Shown here piece after piece: positions 35,832 to 47,418 of a stretch of 64,000 bases of DNA. Position numbers and translations under genes: made by a program. This stretch comes from Myotis daubentonii (Eukaryota; Chordata; Mammalia; Chiroptera; Vespertilionidae). The stretch spans positions 68,429,623 to 68,493,622 of the forward strand of contig NC_081861.1 of the NCBI RefSeq assembly GCF_963259705.1, in the 5' to 3' direction. The first letter of the stretch is position 1. Every line of letters starts with the position of its first letter. The notes beneath the pieces were generated by a model, which was given only the letters and a program-made list of their open reading frames with translations, was not told the origin of the DNA and made no database searches.

Positions 35832-36490
35832 TCTATACTAATAAAAGGGTAATATGCTAATTAGACCAGATAGACCACATTTCTTCTGGACATCCTTCCA
35901 GACAAAGCCACAGTGGCTGTGAAGGTCAAGGGCTGGCAGGGCGGGAGAGGCGGTGGCAAAGGAGAGGCCTCTGCGTGGACCGGTCCAGCACCATGGCCCC
36001 TTTGGCAGAGGTGGCAAGATAGGAGGCTGTGAGGTCCTGGTCCCAGTGCTGACCCTTCCACAGAGGCAGCCACAGAGGCAGCAGTGTGGGACCGGTACCA
36101 GTGCCATGCTTCATCAGAGGCTGGATGGGGTGCGACCTGCTGTGCCTCAACCTCCCACAGCCCCTCCCCCAGCCAGCCTGGCCCCAGGTCATCCCCCACC
36201 CACCAGTGGGCAAGGGATGGGGCCAGCACTAAGAAGTGAGAGCCAGGGCCAGCGGCTGCCACAGCGGCTATGAGGGCCGAAGGCAGTCAGCCACGGTGAC
36301 CAGCAGTGGCAGGAGCAGCAGAGTGATGGGGGCGGTGCCTTCCCCTGATCAGCCGGGTTGCCTCACACAGAAGAGCTGGCCTAAGCTGTCAGTAGGACAG
36401 CCCCTGAGGACTTCGGACTGTGAGAGAGTGCAGGCCGGGCTGAGGGACGCCCCCTTCAGTGCAAGAATTTTTGTTGCACCAGGCCTCTAG
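35832..36490 (+). mobile_element. Helitron, 659-bp copy
   Basis: It starts TCTATACTAATAAAAGGG and ends with an imperfect hairpin (GTGCAAGAATTTTTGTTGCAC) plus CAGGCCTCTAG and host T. The 5' 100 bp match 32482-32893. The middle has GACCGGT(C/A)CCAG-type repeated blocks. Long open frames here are composition artefacts. Confidence 0.9.
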
Positions 36491-36736
36491 TAGCTATATA
36501 TTAGAATGACTGGAGGACCTTCACTATGTTTTAATGTATCCAAGAAATTCTAAAGTGCAGCCAAAGTAGAGGACCCCTATTGTAAGGATAGGAATGCAAA
36601 TTCTAAATATAACTCTTTTGCCCCCTCAAATTTAAAAATATATATATACATAAAGTATTAAAATATTTTTCCTAACTAACATAAGAGCAAACTTAGGATC
36701 ACAAAACTTTAGGGAACCTAAGGTCATCTAGTCAGT

Positions 36737-36912
36737 TAGTGCTCAACTTTTGCTACACATTTGAATCACCTAGGGCACTTATTAAAAATGCTAATGCCTA
36801 GGTTCAACGCAGTACCATAAGCAAAATATCTGGCTGTGGGTGGGGCCTAGTACCAGTATTTTTGAGACACTACCCATGTAATTCTAATGTGCAGCCAAGA
36901 TTGAGAACTATA
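36737..36912 (+). mobile_element. MER5-like non-autonomous hAT
   Basis: AGTGCTCAACTTTTGCTACA, TTGAATCACCTAGGGCACTT, the internal GGTGGGGCCTAGTACCAGTA and the end GTAATTCTAATGTGCAGCCAAGATTGAGAAC fit MER5A-type elements. The 8-bp duplication is not clear. Confidence 0.75.
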
Positions 36913-37365
36913 AAAGAGTTTCTAAATAAACTGCAGTTAAGAACTAAAAGCTATTTGTCCAGGAAGGCAAAGTTGAATTAGCTTGGTTAAAAATTGCCTT
37001 TTTACTTAAAATAATAATGTGCTTCTCACTAAAGAAGATGTTTTAAGTGCTCCATAATATTTAACTATAATGATGGCCAATTCATTCCGATACTTTCATT
37101 GGATGCAAGAAAAAAAATAGGTGCTAGGGAAAAGAGACTGTCATTATCTTATAAGAACACAGATACATAGCATATCCATTATCAGTCATGATATCTTTAA
37201 TGCATTTACTGAAAGTAAAATATAATTCATTCCAGAGACCTCCAGAATGTTTAAAGTTTAGTCTTTATTCTTCAGTTCAAGCTTAATTATTTTGCGAAAT
37301 TTTATACTCAGTAATTCTCTCCAACATCTTTCATGATATCATCTGCCTTTAAAAATAGCAATACT

Positions 37366-37623
37366 GCCGGAACCGGTTTGGCTCAGTGGATAGAACGTCG
37401 GCCTGCAGACTGAAAGGTCCCAGGTTAGATTCCGGTCAAGGGCATGTACCTGGGTTGCGGGCACATCCCCAATAGGAGATGTGCAGGAGGCAGCTGATCA
37501 ATGTTTCTCTCTCATCGATGTTTCTAACTCTCTATCTCTCTCCCTTCCTCTCTGTAAAAAATCAATAAAATATATTTTAAAAAATAAAATAAAATAAAAG
37601 GAAACAAAACGAACTTGTTTCAA
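37366..37623 (+). mobile_element. Ves-type SINE
   Basis: A near-complete copy with intact A-box region (TTTGGCTCAGTGGATAGAAC) and the ATTCCGGTCAAGGGCATG region. Its (A/T)-rich tail extends with AATAAAATAAAA. A perfect 15-bp duplication AAAAATAGCAATACT is at 37351-37365 and 37624-37638. This is one of the least diverged copies. Confidence 0.95.
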
Positions 37624-37638
37624 AAAAATAGCAATACT

Positions 37639-38999
37639 TATATAAAACTTTAATGTGTGGTATAGTTCTTGAAAATTCATATCAATATTTTTCATTGAAT
37701 ATATAAAATACTCAATTTTTCAATTTTAGGACTCAAGTACATATAACAGATATCAAAGCTATGAAATAACGTTTATCTTTTAGTACCTTGAAGTGCTAAT
37801 GAGATATATACTGTAGATGTTTTAATTCTACAGCACATTCAACACAAAGGGCACTGAGGTAATCAAAATTGGGATAGATTTGTACTCTACATGAAATTTT
37901 CAGTCTTTGTTATGGAATAGTGGTACTAGAATTCCATTCACTTCTTAAAAAATGAAATTTAAAATGTCAAACATCCTCAACTATAGGATTTGACATTATT
38001 ACTAAACCTAAACAGCAATTTCTCTTTATAAACATTGCTGCACAGCTCAATTTGAACTAATATATTCCTTAATTATTATAAAATCACGTCGATAATTACT
38101 GTATGATTCCACTTCTATGAAATTCTAACATAGACCAACCTAACCTATAGGGACAGAAAGCAGATCAGTACTGCCTAGGACAGGGTAAAGGAAGAGTAAC
38201 TAAAAAGGGGCAGGAGGGAGCTATTTGATTTGATGGAAACTATTTATAACTTGATTTTGGTGATGCTTACATGAATGTACACATTTGTCAGAGCACATCA
38301 AAGTCTACATAAAAATTGGTGTATTTTATGAGATGTAGATTATATTTAAAAGATGTTAGACTTTTTTTAAGGAAAAAAATAGAGTTCATGGTAATAAGCT
38401 CTTCCAAAGGTTTATAACTATAATGACCATAAAATTGTATGGCCACGTTAAACTTAGGGAAACTATTCCACTTTACATAGAGTTACTTTTATCTTATGGC
38501 ACATAGAATAGAATAAAGTTATGATTTTATTTAAATAATTTTCAGTATTTTTAGAGTGAGAGTTAATCAGGGTATAAATGAAATTGTCTCAGTGTCAAGT
38601 AATTAGCTAATCCAGGTTTTTAGGAGTCAAACTTTTTCTCAATGATGCAATTTAAGTGTCCATAACAATCTGTACCTATGAATAAAACAGAAAAGCCTGA
38701 TTGAATCAAGGAAAATTCTTATATATTCAATTAGTTGTACATATCACATTGCATATGCAAAATGAGCAGATGCATTTACCTGTAGCTAGAATCTATATAA
38801 TGCTTTCCAAATGATGAGTAAATCAACATTAAATACATGTGAAATAAGTAAGCAGAAGTATTAAGTAGTAGCTATCCCCAGGTTTGCAACGTTATCATAA
38901 AATTACCAAATTGAAGAGGTCTAAATTATAGAATTGTAATTCTAAGATCAGAGGTCTGATATTGTTCCCCATCATAAGAATCAATGTGTTATGGTTTCT

Positions 39000-39002
<3 letters not shown>
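37639..39002. other. AT-rich DNA, probable intron
   Basis: Nothing recognised. 38060-38350 has phrases like CACTTCTATGAAATTCTAAC...GGTGATGCTTACATGAATGT that could be an old L1 3' remnant, not resolved. Confidence 0.4.

Positions 39003-39046
<44 letters not shown>
39003..39046. repeat. (AT)n microsatellite
   Basis: About 22 AT units. Confidence 0.97.
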
Positions 39047-39049
<3 letters not shown>

Positions 39050-39299
39050 AAATGTGATGTGATACTTACATAATTTTATATAATGAAAATAGGCAAGGAA
39101 ATGACAAAGAACGCTTTATTGTTGCAATTCTTATGGTTTAGAATTAATTTGACATATACCAGCTTCATTCTTACTATTAAGCTTTTGTACCTACACATAT
39201 GTTATAAAGATATATAGGCCTAAAACCACTCTAATTTTACAATTGTTCTTTACTCTCAATAAAGTGAAAGAAAATAAGATTCTGAATACTCAGAAGCAA

Positions 39300-39455
39300 T
39301 GTGGTGCTTTAAAAATATCACTGGACTTAAATTAGCACTAGAAAAGTAAAATACCTTCTTAAAGTACAGTTTTCTCATTTTTAAATGGAGATTAATAATC
39401 CATGTCTTACCTAATTCACAATGGTTTGAGGCTTAAATAATGTAATATATGGGGA
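39300..39455 (+). mobile_element. ancient MIR SINE fragment
   Basis: ACAGTTTTCTCATTTTTAAA TGGAG, then ATTAATAATCC and TTTGAGGCTTAAATAATG correspond to the MIR 3' half. Confidence 0.6.
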
Positions 39456-39589
39456 AATCCTGTATAAACATGAAATAGTATCATTATTATGCTTTAGGTT
39501 TTCTGGAACACAATGTTTATTGTCAAGAAGTATACATTAGATTTTTACTGTAAATATTTTGCCAATATTAACAAACAGAAAGGTCATTT

Positions 39590-39965
39590 AAAATGGAGTT
39601 GGAAGGCTAGAAGAGAACACTCTCACTTGTACACTACTGACCCCAACAGGGAAAGGTTATGCCAGTATCTCCAATAGGAAGTGATACTACATTAGTACCT
39701 TAGCAGGAAGAAGAAAAGATTCCTCTTGCCCAGTAACACCTCAGCCAATGGGAAGCTGCCATAACTCAGCTGATGAAAAATCACTACATTTAGAACTTTG
39801 TTTACAACAAAGACTCTTTGTTTACAACAACTCCTCCCAAGTCTATACAAGAGCTTTCCTCTCCTTGTTTCTCTGGACTTGCATTAGTTTTGTCTATAGA
39901 CCTTATGTTCCTAATTCTGGTTTTTGTTGTTCCTGAACAAACCCATTTTTCTGGATAAGTCTGGC
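39590..39965 (+). other. possible old solo LTR or LTR-like repeat
   Basis: A moderately GC-richer block with a CCAATGGGAAG box, TATA-like CTATACAAGAG, a cluster of T/C-rich sequence (CCTTGTTTCTCTGGACTTG) and a downstream GAACAAACCCATTTTTCTGG, an LTR-like order. It holds a direct repeat CTTTGTTTACAACAA (about 39795-39832). No flanking duplication was identified, so the call is tentative. Confidence 0.3.
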
Positions 39966-41201
39966 TGTCTATTTATTTATGGTTAGTAATGTTATTTGGA
40001 ACATTAACTAAGTCATTTTTTAAAAGTATAAAATTAATGTACTCATGTCATATAGCTAAATGTTTATAAACACTTGGAATCAGCGTTTTAATAGCTTTTA
40101 ATATCTCTACAGCATTGCCATACTTTAAACTTCAGTTTAATTTTGATCCAAAAATCTAATTTAACCCTTGGGATTTTTATTTCTTTAGAAACACTTACAG
40201 GCATCTATTCTCTTTAGTCCTCCAAAAGCTTCCCAGTGTTAATGATGATGGAAATAATTCAGGCAAGAGAAGAATATATGCACTTTGAACTGTGATATAA
40301 AATTTAATTATCCACCATAATTTCTGAATATTGTAAATCATGAGTAAATTGTAGCATTAAAATAAAAAATCAATATTTTAATCTGAATATGTATTAAGTT
40401 GTGTTTTTTATGTAAATGTGAATTCAAGTCAGAATTCATAAGCATAAACACACATATATTTGTACACTTAAATTATGAAATATGTCTATATCAATGATTA
40501 AATATATCTTTCTTGCTCCAAAATGTTTTGTAAAATTATGTCTTAAAATTAATGATAATTTGTCTGTGGTCATGTGTAAGCCCTGTGACCTACACATGTT
40601 TATAGACTAATTAGGCACACAATTAAAATAGACTGTATTTATGTATACATAAATGACTTTACTAATATCATTTATAGCCTCTAATGGCCCATTTAGGTAG
40701 GTTTACAAAATATATTCCAACAATAGTTTATAGACTTTTGTCAACTCTTACCACCAATCCTTTACCTTTTAGGCATTACTATTCACTGATGAAAACAGAA
40801 AGGTAGATATCTATTTTGCAAACACTCAGCCTTGGGACTAGCAACTTTGCAAGACTGAATTACAATGAGTAGACCTGAGAGAAGTGGATAATCATTAGGA
40901 AGTTATGTCCAAAGACTTGAGTATCCAAGACAAACATTGAAGTGAGAAGAACAGCATGAATATGGAAAGAATTAAAGCGGATTCAGTAGACACTGTTTTT
41001 ATTATCTGTGGCTCTGAAATTACATCCTATCATCATGATTAAAAAATAACTTCAATTATAATGGCAAATAGCTGGCCTCAAATCGAATCCACAATATAAT
41101 GAGCAAAATATCTATTGTCTAAAAAGTACCAGTATACTCATTAAGTTCACTTAACTATAATGATAAGCAATAAATCATGTCCTCAATATATGTGCAAGGT
41201 A
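39966..41201. other. AT-rich unique DNA
   Basis: No gene or confident repeat. Confidence 0.45.
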
Positions 41202-41578
41202 TCCTATCTAATAAAAGAGAAACATGGTAATTAGCCATAACTGCGCTACCCTTCCCATTGGCTAATCAGGGAGATATGTAAATTAACTGCCAACGAAGAT
41301 GGCGGTTAACCTCCAACAAAGATGGCGGTTAATTTGCAAACATAGTGGCAATGCTAGGAGGTGAAAGGGATTGGAAACCCAGGCAGAAGGCAAGAGGTGG
41401 AGGCCAGGCAAAGGCGGCCGGTTATCAGTGATTGCATTGTGGATTGGAGGCAGAGAGAGCCACTGGCGAGGACAGCCGGCACCCCCGGCACCCGGGTCGG
41501 GGGTGCTGGCTCGCCTGCTTCCCAGTGATCACTATGGCAAAAAGACCTTCAAGGCCTGTCCACGGCAGGTTTGCATTT
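41202..41578 (+). mobile_element. Helitron 5' portion with no 3' end of its own
   Basis: It starts TCCTATCTAATAAAAGAG after host A, with tandem AAGATGGCGGTTAA units (about 41295-41335) and the GGCAAAGGCGGCC and AGTGATCACTATGGCAAAAAG blocks shared with the minus-strand unit at 28091-30937. No hairpin plus CTAG occurs before the pseudogenes. The first downstream terminator is that of the Helitron ending at 44563. Confidence 0.75.
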
Positions 41579-41594
41579 AAAACTAAGTGGGGTG

Positions 41595-43363
41595 GTCCGG
41601 AACGGCGGGGCACTGACAACCAGGGCAGTCTCTGCATCAGTGGCACATCTGCAGCTCGAAGTGTGGGGGGTGAGGGCCATGCAAGCCAGAGGCTTTGGCT
41701 GCAATGGTCAGATAATTTCAGCTCCAAGGCAGGCGCAATCAGGGAAGCCATGGGGACCTTCACAAAAAAAGAGAAGGCTGAAGAGGAAGGATACTTCCCA
41801 GAGCGGATTAAAGAACAGCTGGCAGCCTTGAAGAAACAACATGAAGAAGAGATCACTCATCATAAAAAGTAGATTGAGCGTCTGCAGAAAGAAATTGAGC
41901 AGCACAAGCAGAACATCAAGAAACTGAAAGATCATGATACTGGGGCATGTCAGGGTGAGGGGACAGCCATATTTGTCAGTGCGCCTGAGCTGTCAACAAC
42001 AAAAAGTGTGCGGGAGCTGGGCAGGCACACAGACAGGCACACAGACCCCAGGCCCACGCTGCTGATGCCGTCTCATGGGGCCTGCGTCCCACAGCGGGAT
42101 GCGGGGGGCGGGGAGGATGTCTTACAAACCAAACTTGACCATGCACATGCCGGCCACCTCCATCAAGGCCTCTGGGAGCATTCACCCGCTTTCCACCAGC
42201 ATGGCAACGTCTTCCCAGTACCGCCAGCTGCTGAGTGACTAGGACCACCAACTCTAACATGCAGGGAACAGAGAACAGCCAGGTGCCCCAGAGCAAATAT
42301 GCTGAACTGCTGGTCATCATTGAAGAACTAGGGAAGGAGATCTGACTCACGTACGCGGGCAGCAAGAGCGCAATGGAGAGACCGAAAAGAGGCATCATCT
42401 ACACGACAGAGCTGGTTCGGGAGTGCTTGGATGAGATGGAGCGGAACACCAGGTCCTAGCCCCTAAGTCAGCGTGAAAGGCTTTCCCTCTTCTTCCAAGA
42501 AGTGACAGCTCATGCTTGCATCCCCTTCAGATGAAACTTGGTTTCAAAATAGTAACAGCTTGGTTTCTCCTCCCCATGCCCCTCCCGTGGTTCATCAGGC
42601 TCTGAACCTCCCCTCGCTGAGATGGAGAAGATATATTTGCAGTTATTAGATTTACATATTAGTTAGGAACTACCCAGGGCATTTTGTGTGTGTTTTTTAA
42701 AGCATTGCTTTACATGATGCATGTCAGTTACCTATCACAGCAAACTGTAGTTGGCCTCCCAGATACGTGTTTCTCTTCTGGATACATTTCTGTTACTCAC
42801 ATGGTTCTTTATGTTTCTCTTCTGAGCTGATCCAACTCTGAGGGTTTGTTTCAGTGAGTCCTGAGGCAGCGCTTTAGTAACCAGTGCCCATTCACCACAC
42901 AGTATAAATTCTTTTCAATGTAACTTTTTCTTTTTTTGCTTAAGCATTTGCATGACTATTAGTACTTTGAAGTCAATCTTTAAAATGCACAATTTATAAA
43001 TACAGAAGAAAGAGCAATTTATTGAACCTTGCCTGACAAAGACCCCTGAAATTTCCCCCAAGGATGTATGTACATTTCAGTTTCGCCTTTCCCATCAGTG
43101 GATCCAAACATCTGGAAGACAGTGACTAATAGTGTTTGCATCTTTGTATGTATTTATTACTTGATGTAATAAAGCTTATTTTCATTAACAACAACAACAA
43201 AAAAGAAACTGAAAGATCATGCTGATGCTTAAGTGCACACAGTTCCCCATAGAACGCCTACATACTGTCCACTTCTATGAAGACATAGTTCTGGTAACTA
43301 ATATCTATCTATGCTGCCAACAGATTATAATAAATTGTGATCAGTGGGGGAAAAAAAAACCAA
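41595..43363 (+). pseudogene. ATP5IF1: ATP5IF1 (mitochondrial ATPase inhibitor) processed pseudogene, split
   Basis: The intact gene encodes the small mitochondrial protein that binds and inhibits F1-ATPase at low pH. Here an intronless copy shows, across frames, the transit-peptide part [13 protein letters not shown] (about 41665-41700). It also shows the helical region [20 protein letters not shown] (about 41785-41845) and IERLQKEIEQHKQNIKKLKD. A frameshift separates the N-terminal part from the helix, and TAG at 41870-41872 interrupts it, so it is dead. The 3' UTR resumes at 43222 after a nested insertion, with AATAAA at 43329-43334 and an A-rich tail at 43351. A 16-bp duplication with one mismatch (41579-41594 and 43364-43379) shows L1-mediated retroposition. 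Confidence 0.9.
41937..43202 (+). pseudogene. CDK2AP1: CDK2AP1 processed pseudogene nested in the ATP5IF1 pseudogene
   Basis: The parent protein (DOC-1) is a nuclear CDK2-associated growth regulator and chromatin-complex subunit. The copy has a GC-rich 5' UTR, an ATG at 42117 ([12 protein letters not shown]), then [16 protein letters not shown] before a TAG at about 42239. The rest of the frame ([51 protein letters not shown]) ends at about 42459. Premature stops mean it is inactive. A long 3' UTR runs to AATAAA at 43168-43173 and a (AAC)n/A tail. A perfect 19-bp duplication AAGAAACTGAAAGATCATG at 41918-41936 and 43203-43221 proves insertion into ATP5IF1 coding sequence. Confidence 0.95.
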
Positions 43364-43379
43364 AAAACCAAGTGGGGTG

Positions 43380-43929
43380 ACATCGGAATTACCCAAGCGT
43401 ACCCCCAACCCCTTCACCTGCCCAGACGCCTAGGGTCCCTTTACAGCTGGGCTGATCCCAGTGCCCCCCAGTGGCCTGGACACCAGACCTGACCACCTCT
43501 CTGGTTTGGCCCAAACATCTGAAGTTCGCATTAGTTGCCAACTTAAGAAATTGGAGCATTCACGTAAAATCAGGATTCCCCACTTCTCTTTCCAAAGTAG
43601 CCGATTGGGCTACCAACCAAGGGTGGTCAGTGTCACTTCAACCCTAAGAGGAACCCCTAGCTTGGGGGTGTGGTGAGGAGGAAGCTATCCGTGCAGACAG
43701 TTCAGTTGTATAAACTCTCACTGACAGTAGCACAGGCCAACAGTGTGGCCATTCAACTGCGAGGCAGCACAGCCATGAAACAGTCCGGCTGTTAAACAAG
43801 GCCCCTCTCCAGCTTTCAGGGGGCTTCACCTACTCCAACCCACTGCACCCCACTCTGCCCCAGTGAGACAGCTTCAGTGTTTCAGCTCCAGCTAACAGAA
43901 CACGTCCCAGTGGAAAGGGAAAGTGTATC
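43380..43929. other. GC-richer DNA continuing the pre-pseudogene sequence
   Basis: This continues 41541-41578 across the retropseudogene insertion. It is richer in G+C than surrounding host DNA and carries no recognised gene (open frames of about 60-70 codons only). It may be DNA carried between Helitron ends. Confidence 0.4.
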
Positions 43930-44115
43930 CATGGCCAGTGTTGCTCAATGGATAGAGCCTCTGCCTGAGGACTGAAGGGCCCAGAGTTCAATTCCTGGTC
44001 AGGGAACATGCCTGGGTTATGGGTTTGATCCCCAGTGTGGGGCGTGCAGGAGGCAGTCAGTCAATGATTCTCTCTCATCATTGATGTTTCTATCTCCCTC
44101 CCTCTCTGAAATCAA
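43930..44115 (+). mobile_element. Ves-type SINE cut in its tail by a Helitron
   Basis: GTTGCTCAATGGATAGAGCC (A-box region) and GAGTTCAATTCCTGGTCAGG (B-box), ending CTCTCTGAAATCAA at 44115. The normal tail continuation (TAA..ATAAAAAT) appears after the Helitron at 44564, so the Helitron landed at AATCAA|T in the tail. Confidence 0.88.
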
Positions 44116-44563
44116 TCTATACTAAAAAAAGGGTAATGTGCTAATTAGAGCAAACAACTTCCAGACAACTTTCTGGATGTCCTTTTGGACAAAGCCATGG
44201 TGGCGGGGCTGAAGCAGAGCCAGTTAGGGGCGATCAGGGCAGCAGGAGAGAGCAGTTAGGGGGATCAAGCCACCAGGGGCGAGCAGTTAGGACAATCAAG
44301 CTGGCAGGGGAGAGCAGTAAGGGGGGTCAGGCCAGCAGGGAGAGCAGTTAGGGAGATCAGGTCAGCAGGCAGGTGAGCAGTTAGGAGCCAGTGGTCCCAG
44401 ATTGCAAGAGGGATGTCCGGCTGCCAGTTAGTGGGATCCCAGGGATCAGGCCTAAACCAGCAGTTGGACATCCCCCAAGGGTTCCCCAATTAGAGAGGGT
44501 GCAGGCTGGGCTGCGGGAACCCCACCTCCCTCCGTGCATGAATTTTGTGCACTGGGCCACTAG
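44116..44563 (+). mobile_element. Helitron, complete 448-bp copy
   Basis: It starts TCTATACTAAAAAAAGGG and ends GTGCATGAATTTTGTGCACT hairpin plus GGGCCACTAG, with host A before and T after. The interior carries six or so AGCAGTTAGGG..ATCAGGCCAGCAGG units (about 44217-44385). Confidence 0.93.
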
Positions 44564-45271
44564 TAACTATATAAAAATGAATTATCATATGTAAGTTCAA
44601 GATTAACACATGGCAAATAGAATGTAAATGAAGAATCAAAAAATAATTTTCAAAATTGCATTATGTTGGTGTTTTAGTAAGTGAACTAAGGCACCATTAA
44701 TGTCATTAGTATTATTTTATTTTATTTGTGTTGTTGGAGCTTTTAATTCCAGTTTAATAATAAAATAAAAATGTAGTATAGATGGAAAGATATCTTTATA
44801 TACTTGAAAGATATTAAGATAACACAATTTTAATTTTCAAAGTAAAATTAGCTTCAATATCAATGAGCAAATGATAAAGGCTGTCAGATTCACTATGGTA
44901 TTTTTGACATGTTATGTGGTATCTTAAAACACATTATGTAGAAACCTCCTATAACAAGATTCTGTGACCATATAAACTATCAACTGTAGCTCCCATTTAG
45001 TTGGGAAAAAATGCAGACACATTATAGAGAGCAGGGATTAACCCTACAATCTGATTCAAAACAGAGAATTCCTAGACCATCTCTATAATTAAGAATGCCA
45101 ATACACCTCCATGCAACCCCTCAAGAACATATTCATATTTTCCTTTAATATTGCCTAATTTATTAAAGAAATTATTTTTACATAATAGAATATCATTTTT
45201 CATTTCTCAGATCAGTGTCCATAGTGTTGTTTGGAAAACCTAACTTATTGTTTTCAAGTGTAATTTATACC
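44564..45271. other. AT-rich unique DNA
   Basis: Nothing recognised. Confidence 0.5.
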
Positions 45272-45288
45272 TAAAAATATATCTTTTT

Positions 45289-45515
45289 TCTGTAATAGAT
45301 TTTATTAATTTTTTACAGAGAGGAGAGGAGAGGGATTGAGAATTAGAAACATCGATGAGAGAGAATCATCAATGAGCTGCCTCCTGCACACCCCCTACTG
45401 GGGATATGCCTGCAACCAAGGTATACGCCTTTTACCAGAATCAAACCTGGGACCCTTCAGTCACCATTTAGTCCACAGGCTGAAGCTCTATACACTGAAC
45501 CAAACCGGTTAGGGC
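45289..45515 (-). mobile_element. Ves-type SINE
   Basis: Reverse copy with ATAGATTTTATTAATTTTTT tail complement, AATCAAACCTGGGACCC and CTCTATACACTGAACC box complements. Imperfect flanking repeat CTAAA(A/G)ATAT at about 45272 and 45515. It has a short internal insertion CACCATTTAGTC near the B-box. Confidence 0.9.
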
Positions 45516-45682
45516 TAAAGATATCTCTTAGCTTAGAATAAAGTATAAAGCAACAAATGTATTATAACAACAATATAAATGCATGTAAAAGCAAAACTAA
45601 ATTATGCATGCATTCTAAATATAAAAATACCAGACACTTTTCATACATGAAGAGTACTCAGTTCCTTTGTGTGTGTTATTTC

Positions 45683-45733
<51 letters not shown>

Positions 45734-45921
45734 GAGAGGAAGGAAAAGAGAGAGAGAGATAGAAACATCAATGATGAGAGAGAATCATTGCTTGGCTGCC
45801 TCCTGCACACCCCCCACTGGGGATCAAGCTTGAAACCTGGGCATGTGCCCTGACTGGTAATCAAACCATTACCTCCTGGTTCATGGTCTGCCACTCAACC
45901 ACTGAGCCACATCATCCAGGC
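45683..45921 (-). mobile_element. Ves-type SINE with expanded (TA)n tail
   Basis: The tail end of this reverse copy is a (TA)n run of about 45 bp (45685-45729), then the SINE body and box complements (AATCAAACCATTACCTCC; CAACCACTGAGCC). Duplication TGTGTGTGTTATTTC / TGTATGTGTTATTTC at 45668-45682 and 45922-45936 encloses the microsatellite, so it arose from the tail. Confidence 0.92.
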
Positions 45922-46323
45922 TGTATGTGTTATTTCTTTTAGGTAAAAATTATCAATAAAAGAACTAAAAACAGTTAAATTTTAGAGTAGGATCACAAAT
46001 TTTAAAAATTCTATCTAAACACATTAATACAAATTTAAATGATTGCTAACATGACTCTTATGTAAAGTTCAAAACACAAGTGATAGGGAGACTGCACCAT
46101 CTTAAAGAAGAGAGTGGCCATGATCGGAAGCCTATACATCACAGGACCCTACAATCCCAACACCCAGGGACCAGCTGTGAACCCAGGAACACCAAATCTC
46201 AGGCAGCACGAATATGCAGATGCCAATGATCTCTGCACCTTCTCATGGAAAGGAGAGAGAGAACTACATAACCAGACACCTGGAGAAGAGAGATCATGGG
46301 GAGACAAAGAAACAGCCCACATA

Positions 46324-47186
46324 TGAAAGAAAAAGAGGCATCACCAGAAAAGGAAGTAAATGAAATGGAGGCAAACAATATATAAAAGAAAGAATTCAGA
46401 GAAGTGGTCATAAGGTCGCAGAAAAGAATGGAAGACAAATTCAACAATATGTGTAAGAACCAAGAGGAAATGAAGAAAAACCAAGAAGAAAAGAAAAATA
46501 ACATCACTGCTATGAAGAACTCAGTAGAAAGCATCAACAGTAGACAAGAAGAAGCAGAGGACCACATCAGTGAGCTAGAAGACAAGGTAGGAAAAAATAC
46601 CCAAGCAGAGCAGCATCTAGAAAAACAAAAACAAAAACCGTAAAAAAACAGGAGAAGAGCCTCAAGGAACTTTGAGACAACACGAAACAAAACAACATCC
46701 GCATAATAGAGGTAACAGAAGGAGAAGAAACTGAGCAAGGAATAGAAAACCTGTTTGAAGAAATAATGACAGAAAACTTCCCTGATTTTGGGAAGAAAAA
46801 CTCACACAAACCCAAGAAGATCACAGAGAACCAAACAAAATGAACCCCAAAAGGCCAATACCAAGGCACATTATAATTAAACTGGCAAACACCAATGACA
46901 AAGTAAGAATCCTAAAAGTGGCCTCAGAGAGACAGAAAGTTACCTACAAAGGATCCCCATCAGACTAGTGACTGATTTATCAACAGAAACACATCAAGCC
47001 AGAAGGGAATGGAATGAAATATACAAAATCATGCAAAGGAAGGGTCTGAATCCAAGAATACTGTACCCAGCAAGGCTATCAATCAAAATTGAGGGTGAAA
47101 TCAGGAGCTTCACAGACAAAAAGGGACTAAGGGAGTTTATTACCTCCAAACCAGCAATGCAAGAAATGCTAAAGAGTCTGCTGTAA
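46324..47186 (+). pseudogene. LINE-1 ORF1 (nucleic-acid chaperone), broken
   Basis: ORF1p normally forms trimers through a coiled coil and binds L1 RNA. Here the frame starts at ATG 46324 and stops early (TATATAA at about 46380). It then shows a coiled-coil segment rich in E, K and N (46404-46640), a frame-broken RRM-like part, and an intact-looking C-terminal stretch (RLVTDLSTETHQARREWNEI at about 46965-47024, ARLSIKIEGEIRSFTDKKG) to TAA at 47184-47186. Stops and frameshifts make it a pseudogene. Confidence 0.9.
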
Positions 47187-47418
47187 AAAAGAAAAAGGAA
47201 GCGAAGAAGGAACACGGGTGTAACTAATAAAAATGGTGACAAACAAGTACCTATCAATAATAACTTTAAGTGTAAATGGATTAAATGCCCCAACCAAAAG
47301 ACGTAGAGTAGCTGTGTGGATAAGAAAACATGCCCCATATATCTGCTATCTACGGGAAACCCACCTCAGAAAAAAGGACTCACACAGATGGAGGGTGAAG
47401 GGATGTAAAAATGTTTTT

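Noticed and set aside
35838..36273. Overlapping 89-133-codon frames on both strands
   Set aside because: Composition-driven frames inside the Helitron at 35832-36490.
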